Shown piece after piece: positions 1-8,100 of a stretch of 64,000 nt of DNA. The number at the start of each line of letters is the position of its first letter. Position 1 is the stretch's first letter. The DNA lies in the NCBI RefSeq assembly GCF_036227105.1, contig NZ_CP109434.1:439001-503000 (forward strand). Direction: 5' to 3'. The notes under the pieces are model-generated. The model was given only the letters and a program-made list of their open reading frames with translations. It ran no database searches and was not told the DNA's origin. This DNA comes from Amycolatopsis sp. NBC_01488 (GTDB lineage Bacteria; Actinomycetota; Actinomycetes; Mycobacteriales; Pseudonocardiaceae). Both the position numbers and the translations under genes were made by a program.

Positions 1-105
1 GGAACGTAGGGCGGGACAAGGCGGACCACCGCGTCGGCGCTCCACAGTGGAACCGGCGCGGTACGTCCATTCAGGACACCCGAATCGCGGGAAGCCGCCG
101 GGAAA

Positions 106-140
106 TTGCCGTACCGATCCCCGGGTGGATACACTCCACC
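106..140 (+). promoter_or_regulatory. Putative promoter of the first lsr2 gene
   Basis: A -35-like TTGCCG (106-111) and a -10-like TACACT (130-135) are separated by 18 bases. The -10 lies inside TGGATACACTCCAC (126-139). Nearly the same 14-mer occurs at 2358-2371 upstream of the second lsr2 gene, at almost the same distance from the start codon (76 versus 72 bases). The motif also forms an inverted repeat, GGTGGA-N5-TCCACC (124-140). A second copy of TCCACAGTGGA lies at 41-51. Promoter function is inferred. Confidence 0.45.
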
Positions 141-215
141 CAAGAACGTCGGTCATTGTGCAACTTGTCACACGTCACGTTCCCCGGACGCACATCCAGC
201 TTGAGGAGCATTCCC

Positions 216-626
216 GTGGCCCAGAAAGTCCTCGTCGAGATCCTGGACGACATCGACGGCAGCACCGCCGCCCAGACCGTTCAGTTCGGCCTCGACGGCG
301 TCACCTACGAAATCGACCTTTCGGACGGCAACGCCTCCGCCCTCCGTGACGAGCTCGCCCGCTACATCGCGGCCGGCCGGCGCGTCGGCGGCCGCAAGGT
401 CCGCGTCGCGACGGGCCAGTCGACCACGACCAGCACGACCGACCGCGAGCGCAACCAGCAGATCCGCGCCTGGGCGAACGCGAACGGCTACGAGGTCTCC
501 GAGCGCGGCCGCCTGTCGTCCGAGGTGATCGCGGCGTACGAGCAGGCCCAGGTGACCGAGCCCGAAGCCCCGGCGGCCCCGCGCAAGCGCGCACCCCGCA
601 AGAAGGTCGCTGCCGCCAAGAAGTGA
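216..626 (+). CDS. lsr2: Lsr2 nucleoid-associated protein (copy 1)
   Basis: Lsr2 is the actinobacterial xenogeneic silencer: it binds AT-rich DNA in the minor groove, bridges it and silences horizontally acquired genes. The 136-residue product has the N-terminal dimerisation segment (AQKVLVEILDDIDGS, residues 2-16) and the C-terminal DNA-binding domain with its R-G-R AT-hook-like triplet at residues 97-99. A basic tail rich in Lys, Arg, Pro and Ala makes it longer than the roughly 112-residue mycobacterial protein. The GTG at 216 was chosen because GAGGAG lies just upstream (203-208) and homologues begin with AQKV; the frame is open further upstream but does not look like Lsr2. A paralogue about 80-85% identical by eye lies at 2444-2848, with a HU gene between them. 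Confidence 0.93.
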   Translation: MAQKVLVEILDDIDGSTAAQTVQFGLDGVTYEIDLSDGNASALRDELARYIAAGRRVGGRKVRVATGQSTTTSTTDRERNQQIRAWANANGYEVSERGRLSSEVIAAYEQAQVTEPEAPAAPRKRAPRKKVAAAKK

Positions 627-943
627 CGGCGGTGCCGCCCGGATCACTGGGGAGGGCAAGGCACACGGCCCGTCGGCGGCAGGGACGAACGGCCCTCGCC
701 GCCGACGGAGGCCACCACCGCGGGTCCCCGGCCCGCGGACCACGGCCACCGGGGCACTGAGCGCCGAGGAGCCGATCCCGGATCAAGGCACCAGGCCCGC
801 CCTGGATTTCCCTCCAGGAACGCTAAAGACCGACGTTCGCCTTGATCGGCCACGCTCCGGTCAGGGCCGCAGGAATGGCACGGACACGCCCGGACGATCC
901 CAGCAGCACAAGGGCCGAACACGTGCCGCGGCCGGGGAACGCC
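627..943. other. Intergenic region between lsr2 and the HU gene, no gene seen
   Basis: I see no credible coding sequence here on either strand. The open frames have GC-rich shadow composition, no ribosome binding site and no recognisable domain. Short GC-rich hairpins occur, for example around 718-738, but none is followed by a T-run. The only strong signal is the HU terminator just beyond, at 944-980. Confidence 0.5.
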
Positions 944-980
944 GAAGGGCCCCGCACCAACCTCTGGTGCGGGGCCCTTC
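944..980 (-). terminator. Terminator downstream of the HU gene
   Basis: A perfect 16-bp stem (944-959 with 965-980) encloses a 5-base loop, 15 bases beyond the HU stop codon. It is symmetrical enough to also stop rightward readthrough from lsr2. Confidence 0.8.
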
Positions 981-994
981 CGGTGAAACGGACG

Positions 995-1684
995 TTACTT
1001 CTTCTTGGCGGCCGACGTGCGCTTGGCCGGGGCCTTGGCAGCGGCCGGCTTCTTCGCCGCGGCGGTCTTGGTCGCGGCCGGCTTGGCGGCGGCGGCCTTC
1101 GCCCGCGTGGTGGTCGCCTTGGCCGTGGTGGCCTTGGCCGTGGTGGCCTTGGCCGCGGTGGTCTTCGCCGCGGCCTGCGGGGCCGCCTTCGGAGCGGTCG
1201 CCTTGGTGGCGGTGGCCTTCGCGGCCGGTTTCGCCGCGGTGGCGCGGGTCCGGGTCGCCGTGGCCGGCTTGGCCGCCGCCGCGCGGGTCGCGGTGGCCCG
1301 CGTGCTGGTGGCCTTGGCCGGCGCCGCCGCCTTGGTGGTGGTCGCGCGGGTGGTCGTCGACGCCGCGGTGGCGCGCTTGACCGGCGTGGCCTTGGGCAGC
1401 TTCTTGGAACCGGAGATGACGTCCTTGAACGTCGTGCCGGCGCGGAACGCGGGCACGTTGGTCTTCTTGACCTTCACGGCCTCACCGGTGCGCGGGTTGC
1501 GGGCGGTGCGAGCGGCGCGGGCGCGCTTCTCGAAGACGCCGAAGCCGGTGATGTTGACCTTTTCGCCCTTGTTGACCGTCCGGATGATGATGTCCACCAG
1601 ACCGTCCACGGCCTGCGCAGCCACCTTCTTGTCATCGCCCAGACGCTCCGACAGCGCCTCGATCAGCTGGGCCTTGTTCGTCAT
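995..1684 (-). CDS. hupB: HU-family DNA-binding protein with long Lys/Ala-rich tail
   Basis: This is a histone-like HU protein that bends and compacts DNA, of the mycobacterial HupB type. Residues 1 to about 90 form the HU fold, starting [18 protein letters not shown] and including the INITGFG-like core and the Arg-rich beta arm ([15 protein letters not shown]). The remaining roughly 140 residues are a low-complexity tail of Ala, Thr and Lys resembling histone H1, ending in AAKKK. The product is 229 residues, close to HupB. The ATG at 1684 is preceded by GGAGGA and matches the family N-terminus; the much longer upstream open frame is rejected. The gene lies on the opposite strand to the two lsr2 genes that flank it. 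The tail gene sequence is repetitive. Confidence 0.93.
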   Translation of the reverse strand: MTNKAQLIEALSERLGDDKKVAAQAVDGLVDIIIRTVNKGEKVNITGFGVFEKRARAARTARNPRTGEAVKVKKTNVPAFRAGTTFKDVISGSKKLPKATPVKRATAASTTTRATTTKAAAPAKATSTRATATRAAAAKPATATRTRATAAKPAAKATATKATAPKAAPQAAAKTTAAKATTAKATTAKATTTRAKAAAAKPAATKTAAAKKPAAAKAPAKRTSAAKKK

Positions 1685-1742
1685 TCCAGTCCTCCATGTG
1701 AAAACCCGAGAGTCAGGCCCATCTCCGGCCGACGTCACACAG

Positions 1743-1770
1743 AGTATTACCAGGACGGCCGAAAATCCAA
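1743..1770 (-). promoter_or_regulatory. Putative HU promoter
   Basis: On the minus strand a -35-like TTGGAT (1770-1765) and a -10-like AATACT (1748-1743) are separated by 16 bases. They lie about 60 bases upstream of the HU start codon. Assignment is by consensus resemblance only. Confidence 0.35.
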
Positions 1771-2357
1771 ACACGGGTGACTGAGAACTCTGTTGTGTCG
1801 CCGAAGAAGTCGGCACTCGAATCCCCGCCCCCGCCCGCCCGCTCAGCACGTACAGCCACGAGGCCGCCACTGACCTGGGGTTTTCCTGACCGGAATGCTT
1901 CCTGTCCATATAGGACAACCTCGCCGATCGCACAATTGTTCGACTTGGGGCCGCAGGAAACCCAAGCAGTCCAACGAAGTAGCGGGGGCCGCCCGGCACC
2001 CAGCCCGCCGCGCCGCGCCTCCCACGCCGCCAATGACGGCCGGCCCGATCCCGATTTCGACCGTGCCGTTTTCGCGGCTGCCCGATGTACGCCGACCGCC
2101 CGGACCTTCGACCGGAATTCGAACCATCACGGCGAACACGGCCCCGAACGGACCGGAAACCGGATTGACGAGCACCCCGCCGGACGCAATGGCCGGACGA
2201 TCCGGCACGTGCAACTTGCACATCCGCGGTGCTCCTTGCCGCTGTTCGCGGCTTCGCGGTGACTTCTCCTCCCGGCCGCCCGCGTTTCCTCGAAGGCCCG
2301 TGCCGCGGCGGCGGATTTGCTGCCGACCGGGCAGATATCTCGCCAAACCGACCGGTA

Positions 2358-2378
2358 TGGATATACTCCACAGTGGAG
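2358..2378 (+). promoter_or_regulatory. Putative promoter and dyad of the second lsr2 gene
   Basis: TGGATATACTCCAC (2358-2371) contains a -10-like TATACT (2362-2367) and runs into the dyad CTCCAC-A-GTGGAG (2366-2378). The first 14 bases match 126-139 upstream of the other lsr2 gene with one change. No good -35 hexamer is visible. Confidence 0.45.
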
Positions 2379-2443
2379 CACCACATTCGCGCGCTCGGTC
2401 ACCATCGCCACATTACTGGTATATACCGTTTCAAGGAGCAGGA

Positions 2444-2848
2444 ATGGCCCAGAAGGTCCTCGTCGAGATGCTCGACGACATCGACGGCACCCTCGCCGCC
2501 CACACCGTCCCGTTCTCCCTCGACGGCGTCATGTACGAGATCGACCTCTCCGACGAAAACGCCGCCTCCCTGCGTGAGGAGCTCGCCCGCTACATCGCCG
2601 CCGGGCGCCGGACCGGTGGCCGCAAGGTCCGGGTCGCGACCGGCCAGGCGACGACCAGCTCCACCGATCGTGAGCGCAACCAGCAGATCCGCGCCTGGGC
2701 GAACGCGAACGGCTACGAGGTCTCCGAGCGCGGCCGCCTCTCCTCCGAGGTGATCGCCGCGTACGAAGCGGCTCAGGCGGCGGAAGCCGAGGCACCGGCT
2801 CCGCGCAAGCGTTCCCCGCGCAAGAAGGTCGCCGCCGTCAAGAAGTGA
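2444..2848 (+). CDS. Lsr2 nucleoid-associated protein (copy 2)
   Basis: This is a second Lsr2 paralogue of 134 residues, with the same layout as the first: N-terminal dimerisation strand (AQKVLVEMLDDIDGT), basic middle, and C-terminal DNA-binding domain with the R-G-R triplet at residues 96-98. It also ends in a basic KRSPRKKVAAVKK-like tail. The ATG at 2444 has AAGGAG at 2433-2438. Differences from copy 1 cluster in the first 60 residues (dimerisation region), whereas the segment from about residue 78 to the R-G-R is nearly identical. The two may therefore bind similar DNA but form different homo- or hetero-oligomers (inference). The close similarity suggests a duplication spanning the promoter element. 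Confidence 0.93.
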   Translation: MAQKVLVEMLDDIDGTLAAHTVPFSLDGVMYEIDLSDENAASLREELARYIAAGRRTGGRKVRVATGQATTSSTDRERNQQIRAWANANGYEVSERGRLSSEVIAAYEAAQAAEAEAPAPRKRSPRKKVAAVKK

Positions 2849-2872
2849 CGGCCGGTGGCCGGGCGGAACATC

Positions 2873-2906
2873 CCGTCGGCGGCGAGGACACCCTCGTCGC
2901 CGACGG
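2873..2906. terminator. Hairpin between converging lsr2 copy 2 and the hydrolase gene
   Basis: A 14-bp stem (2873-2886 with 2893-2906) with one G-T wobble and a 6-base loop sits between the lsr2 stop (2848) and the convergent hydrolase stop (2913). It can serve as a bidirectional terminator. No strong T-run follows. Confidence 0.6.
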
Positions 2907-2912
2907 CTTCGC

Positions 2913-3893
2913 TCACCGGGCGAGCTCGGCCAGCGACAGGAGCAGGTGGGCTGACTCGGGGTACCAGATGTCCGAGTGCGCTCCGGCCGGGCTCCACCAG
3001 CGTCCCCGCCGGAAGCGCCAGCCGGCTTCGACGTTCACGATCCGCCGGTCCAGCTCGGACCGGCGGTACGCGGTCTCGACGCGGTGCAACGCGGTTTCGG
3101 TGACGTGTTCCGCCGGGGCCAGCACACCGACGTGCCCGATCCCCCGCACGCCTTCCGCCAGCCGGTGGCAGAACCCGGTGGCGTGGTCCGCCCGCGAACG
3201 GGTCACCACGATCGGTCCATTGATCGGCGCGTCCCGCAGCATCGGCGCGAAGCGCCCGGCGAAGATGTCCGGCCGGGCCGCCATCTGGAACACCAGCAGG
3301 GAATCCACCGTGTAGGGATAGCGCGGGTCCGCGCGGTCCCACCCGAGCACGGGCGGCCCGCTTCCCGCCGCCGCCTGCACGCCCTCGACGACGAACCGGC
3401 CGCCGAACGAATGTCCCACGCAGTGCAGGTACTGGCCGGTGACGGTCCGGAGACTGGGTGGTCCTCCCGGCAGCGTCCGCTCGGCGTTGAGGTAGCCCAG
3501 CAACTGGCCGAGTGCTTCGGCGGCCCGGCCGTCGGTCGTCATCGCGTGCGCGCGGTCCCTGATCCGCCGGTACCCCGTGAGGAACGGGTTGCTCATCGAC
3601 GGCCAGCGGACGATCACGTAGAAGCCCTGCCAGGAACCCAGGCCCGGGTAGGCTTCCGGGCGGCTTCCGTAGCGGTCCTCGACCAACCCGAAGAACTGCC
3701 GCGCACGGCGATCCGCCGCCGCGCGCGTGGTGCGCCAGCCGTGCACGAACACGACGATGTCCGTCGCTTCTTCAGGCACCGCGAGCCAGGCGGACAGGAA
3801 CTGCGGGACGGCTTCCGGCGGCACCGGTGCGCCGGTGCCGGGATCCAGGAAGTCACCGTGGTCGTCGAGGTCGAGGATCACCGGTGCCGTCAT
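2913..3893 (-). CDS. Alpha/beta-hydrolase, third gene of the protease-kinase operon
   Basis: The 326-residue protein has an alpha/beta-hydrolase signature: an oxyanion-type F-V-H-G-W at residues 49-53 and a nucleophile elbow G-H-S-F-G-G at 160-165 (Ser162). There is no signal peptide or membrane segment, so it should be cytoplasmic. The substrate is unknown; a lipase/esterase-like or peptidase activity is possible. The ATG at 3893 overlaps the TGA of the upstream CHAT gene (TGATG), which indicates translational coupling. The longer upstream open frame lies inside the CHAT gene and is rejected. Its position makes it a likely effector or partner of the CHAT protease and the trypsin-kinase fusion (inference). 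Confidence 0.8.
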   Translation of the reverse strand: MTAPVILDLDDHGDFLDPGTGAPVPPEAVPQFLSAWLAVPEEATDIVVFVHGWRTTRAAADRRARQFFGLVEDRYGSRPEAYPGLGSWQGFYVIVRWPSMSNPFLTGYRRIRDRAHAMTTDGRAAEALGQLLGYLNAERTLPGGPPSLRTVTGQYLHCVGHSFGGRFVVEGVQAAAGSGPPVLGWDRADPRYPYTVDSLLVFQMAARPDIFAGRFAPMLRDAPINGPIVVTRSRADHATGFCHRLAEGVRGIGHVGVLAPAEHVTETALHRVETAYRRSELDRRIVNVEAGWRFRRGRWWSPAGAHSDIWYPESAHLLLSLAELAR

Positions 3894-5170
3894 CACGGTC
3901 CTTCTTGCCACAGGTGGACGTCGATCCCGCGGTACAGCGAGAACATCAGGCCGAGCGGGTTGGCGTACTCGTCGGCGAAGAGACGCGCGAGGGAGCGGAC
4001 GATGTCGCCGAGCTTGCCGCCCGCGTCGAGGAACTCGCTGAACAGCCGCCTCGAATACTCGCAGGCGAAGGCCGGCGGCAGGTCGATCTGGGGACCGATC
4101 AGGCACCGGCCGCCGTTGCCGAGCAGGATCCGGCCGAACGCGGCGTAGAAGGCCGAGCACACCTGGCCGCCCTGACAGGCGCCGACGTAGACGAACGGGC
4201 GGGTCGGCAGCGGTGCGCCCACGAGCCAGGACTCGATCTCGGTGCCGTAGATCCGCTCGCCGTCGCCGAGCTTGAGGTAGGGGTGCTCGACCAGCCCGCT
4301 CGCCCCGGAAACCTTTCCGTGGCAGCCGAAGTAGGTGACGTGGTCCCCGAAGTCCCGGCTGCGGAAGTCCGCCGACAGCCGCCTCTTGTCCTCACGGATC
4401 ACCACTTCGGCCCGGCCGTGGAAGAAGTCCAGGGTGGGCGCGATGTAGGGCGTCTTCGGGAACTGGCGGTCGACCCCGTGGTCGACGTTGAGGCCGACGA
4501 CGACCTTCTTCCCCGCGACGGTGATGCGGGCGTCGAAATCGTCGACCCGGGTGAACGTGTGCTCGATGACGTGCCGGTAACCCCAGAAGCCGCCGAGTCC
4601 CCAGCTGTCTTCGTCGGGGTACTCGTCCGGCTGGTCCGGCCGGGCGTAGAGCATTCCCCACGGCACGATCAGGCTGTCGGATTCGATGCTGATGACGTTC
4701 TCGCCGCCCGCGAGCGCCGACTCGAGCAGCGCGCGGATCCGCCGCAGCCCGGGATCCGGTCCCCCGAACAGCAGCCGGTAGGTGCTGTGCCCCGCCTGTG
4801 CCAGCGCGGGTCCCGCGCGCCGGAGCAGGTCCGGGCGGCCCGAGAGGTCCCACGCGTCGGCGAACGGGTGGGACCTCGCGCCGACGTCCGGCCGCTCTTC
4901 GTACGCGACGACGTGGCGCTGCCAGGCGTCGCGAAGCACGTCGATGCTGGAGTTGAGGACGGAAAGGCCGCGCTCCAGCCGCCCCTGGTACCCGCCGCCG
5001 CCGTCGTCGGGGAACGCGCTGCCCCACGCCTGGACGAGGAACCCTTGGTCTGCGGGCAGTTCGACGAACCGCAGGCTGACCGTGCGCGCCCGGTTGTAGG
5101 GCGGCACGGTCACCCGGCGCAGTCCGTCGGTGTTGTCGAGGGTGACTTCGGCGATCAGGTTCCGGGCCAC
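3893..5170 (-). CDS. CHAT-domain caspase-like protease
   Basis: The 425-residue protein carries a C-terminal CHAT (caspase HetF-associated with TPRs) domain of the caspase-like clan. The predicted catalytic His284 lies in V-T-Y-F-G-C-H-G and the predicted Cys332 in Y-V-G-A-C-Q-G-G, the expected order and spacing for a CHAT peptidase. Residues 1-50 are predicted strands; residues about 60-270 have no domain I recognise. The GTG at 5170 was chosen because GGAGGT lies 6 bases upstream. It overlaps the 3' end of the kinase gene by 16 bases, and its own stop overlaps the hydrolase start, so all three genes are coupled. CHAT proteases elsewhere are switched on by sensor proteins and cleave specific targets (for example in gasdermin and type III-E CRISPR systems). 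The trigger here could be the upstream kinase or trypsin (inference). Confidence 0.82.
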   Translation of the reverse strand: MARNLIAEVTLDNTDGLRRVTVPPYNRARTVSLRFVELPADQGFLVQAWGSAFPDDGGGGYQGRLERGLSVLNSSIDVLRDAWQRHVVAYEERPDVGARSHPFADAWDLSGRPDLLRRAGPALAQAGHSTYRLLFGGPDPGLRRIRALLESALAGGENVISIESDSLIVPWGMLYARPDQPDEYPDEDSWGLGGFWGYRHVIEHTFTRVDDFDARITVAGKKVVVGLNVDHGVDRQFPKTPYIAPTLDFFHGRAEVVIREDKRRLSADFRSRDFGDHVTYFGCHGKVSGASGLVEHPYLKLGDGERIYGTEIESWLVGAPLPTRPFVYVGACQGGQVCSAFYAAFGRILLGNGGRCLIGPQIDLPPAFACEYSRRLFSEFLDAGGKLGDIVRSLARLFADEYANPLGLMFSLYRGIDVHLWQEGP

Positions 5171-8100
5171 GAAGGCACCTCCGTGCGTTCCACCGGCAAC
5201 GTCGCGGCGACTTCCATGAGCAGGTGGCTGTCGAAGTCCCGGTAGATCCGGAACACCAGCCGCAGCTCCCCGGGTTCGGCCGGGACGACGTCGAACTCGA
5301 CTGGCCGCATCAGCCGGTCGGTCGTCAGCGACGCGATCCGGTTCACCGGCTCGACCACGCCCGGCATCGCGTCGAGGAGCACCCGGACGCGAACAGCCTC
5401 CGGAAGGGGCTCGAGCCGTTCGGTGCGCCACACCGCCACCGAGACACGCGCTGCGGCACCCACCACCACCGGGCCGTCGGACAGGCACCGGACATCGGCC
5501 CGGAGCACCGGCGGCACCGGCACGACCGGTGGCGCGCGCAGGGGTTCCTGCAGCACGCCGGTTGTTTCGACGGCCGCCGCGGACGCGACCGAAGGCACGA
5601 ACTGCACGGAAGTGCGGACGGCGGTGGCGATCCCCGAGCCGACGAGCTCGGGTTCCCGCAGGGGCACGGAAAGCCGCTCGGAGAGGTGGTCCCACTCGTC
5701 CCGGCGGCGGTCGTCCGGCGACTGCCGGAAGCTGACGAGCCCGTTCTCGGCGTCGACGATGTCCACCAGCTTGCTCAGCCGCTGGAGAACGGCGTCGTTC
5801 CGCTGCTCCGCGGCCATGGCCACGGCCGCGCCCAGCGCGTCGAGCGCCTCACCCGCGTCACCCGACCGGTAGGCGGACAGTGCGGCCTCGACCGCTTCCG
5901 TGAGGGTGGCGTGCCCGGTGTAAGCCGCGACAGCTCGTTCGGACCGGCCGGACTTGGCGGTCTCGGTGGTCCAGTGCGCCAAGACCCGCCGCACCGGCGA
6001 GCGGACGCCGTCCCGCTCGACGTCGATCTCGGCCACCACGACGTCTTCGCCGAGCCGTCCCCGCCGGGCCGCGGTGAACCGCAGCAGGTACTCCCACGTC
6101 TGCGCTTCGTCCCCGGTACCCAGCCGGAAGGTGGCCTCCGGACCGGGGGCGACGTCGATCTCGGCCGCCGTCGGCGCCACTTGCCGGATCGACTCCAGCC
6201 GGTGGCCGGGCAGCGTCCGCACGCGCAACGTGAACGCGCGGCCGGAAACCGAGACGACCACAGGCAAGTCGTCGCGGTGCGTGGCCAGGTACTTGTTCTG
6301 GCTCAGGACGACCTCGGGGCTGGTCGCCGGACGGGGAGCGGAACCGAAGTCCCACACCCGATGAGCACGCTCCAGCAGCCCTTGCCAGAGGGTTTTCGGC
6401 TTCCTCTTTGCCGCGGCACGGTAGATGTGGCGCAACCGGAGACGGAGTTCGCGTTCCTCCGGCACCTGGGCCGGGCGCCGCGGCTGCGCCAGGCGGAGCG
6501 CCGTCTCGAGGACGATGGCCGTGAGCCGGTCGAGCTCTTCGCCGTACAGGCCGACGCGCGGCAACCGCTCCAGCGCGGCCGCGACCTCGTCCGGACTCGG
6601 CAGGTCCGCTTCGGCGGACCGGCGGGCGGCGAGCGCAAGAACGGCGGCGGCCCTGGCCTCGGTCACGTGCGCGGCATCGTCGGGGACGTCGTCCAGGACG
6701 GCGGCCGCGCCGACGCGGTCGCCTACCGCCAGCCGCGTCCGCGCCAAGCCGAACGCCGCCGCGATTTCCCGCCGGTCCCGCGCCCAGACCGCGTCGTAGT
6801 AGCGCGCCGCGTCGCCGCCGGAACCCCGCAGTTCGGCGCAGAGTCCCAGGGCCAGCCACACCGCCGGCTCCCCGGGAACCGTGGCCGCGCAACGCCGGAA
6901 AGCCGGCTCCGCGCGGTCGACGGCCGCCGCGGTCAGCTCGGCCAGGCCGTCGCGCCATCCGGCCAGGACGTGGCCCGCCCGCTCGGGCCGCGGGCCGGGC
7001 AGCGCCGCCGCCACGCCGGCCGGCTCCGGTGGGAGGTCGCCGCGGACCAGCGGGCCGGTCGCCGGTTCACTCCAGTCCGCCCAGTCCGGGAGGCGCAGCC
7101 CGCCCGGCAGGACGTCCGCCGGACCGGTGAAGACCGTGGACGTCACCGGCCGCGGCACCCGGTCGCGCAGCGCCAGCAGCTGCCGCAGGACCCCTTCCAG
7201 CTGCTCGGCCATCTCCCGCGCACTGTCGAACCGGTCGGCGCGATCGGCCAGCGCCCGCGCGATCAGCGCTTCCAGCGCCTCGATCCCGACCCCGGCCGTG
7301 TGCTCACACGAGCGCAGCAGATCGGAGAGGGTGCGGCCGACCGCGTAGAGGTCGGAGCGGACCGAGACGCCGTACCGCCGCAGTTCCTCACGATCGGGCT
7401 GGTAGCCCGGCGTGCCGATGATCACGCTCGTCCGGTCGTCGAGCCGCCGGACCGCGCCGAGATCGATGAGCTTGACGCGGTCGCCGACCTGCATCACGTT
7501 GTCGGGCTTCATGTCGCCGTACAGCAGCCCCTGCTCGTGCAGGTATCCGACGGCGTCGAGGATCTGCAGCCCGTACGCGGCGACGTGCTCGGGTCGCAGG
7601 CGCCGGGCCTGGCGCATCACCGACCGCAAGGAGAACCCGTGCACGTATTCCATGACCAGGTAGCTGTCGGTGCGGCCGGTCGCCGGGTCCACGTGGTCGA
7701 CGAATCCGAGGGTGCGCACGAGGTTCGGGTGATCCAGCAGCGGCAGCAGGTCGCGCTGCCCCGCGGCCAATCGCTCGACGCCCGGGTCGGCGCCGGCGAA
7801 CAGGCCCTTGAGCACCACGAGGTCGCCGGTGATCTCGTCACGGCCGAGGTGGATCCAGCTGAAGCCGCCGCGGGACAGGCAGCCGAGCACGGTGTAGCGG
7901 CCGTCCACCACGTCGCCGGCCTTCAGGCCGGGCAAGAAGTCGAACGGCGTACCGCAGTTCGGGCAGTAGCCGCGGTTCCGCCCGGCCGGCTCGCCCCGGC
8001 TCCGGCCGACGGCGTGCCCGCACCGCGAGCAGAACCGCCGTTCCTCGGGCATCGACGGATCGTCGAGCAGGGCCTCCTGCGGGTCGGGCAACGCCCCCTT

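Larger units (their letters stand above)
1685..2443. other. Long regulatory intergenic region between the HU gene and the second lsr2 gene
   Basis: These 759 bases hold no convincing gene. They are less GC-rich than their surroundings and contain dyads: TGTCC-N5-GGACA (1903-1917), GTGCAA-C-TTGCAC (2209-2221) and TCCAC-A-GTGGA (2367-2377). The GTGCAACTT half of the 2209 dyad recurs at 158-166 upstream of the first lsr2 gene. The region must carry the divergent promoters of the HU gene and the second lsr2 gene. Autoregulation by Lsr2 or HU is plausible but inferred. Confidence 0.5.

Noticed and set aside
1001..1380. Tandem repeats in the HU tail region as a CRISPR or satellite array
   Set aside because: The repetition comes from Ala/Thr/Lys codons in the coding sequence; units vary in length and there are no spacers.
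995..2386. A HU frame extended upstream to give a much larger protein
   Set aside because: The extension has no similarity to HU, lacks a ribosome site, and the normal [11 protein letters not shown] start has GGAGGA upstream.
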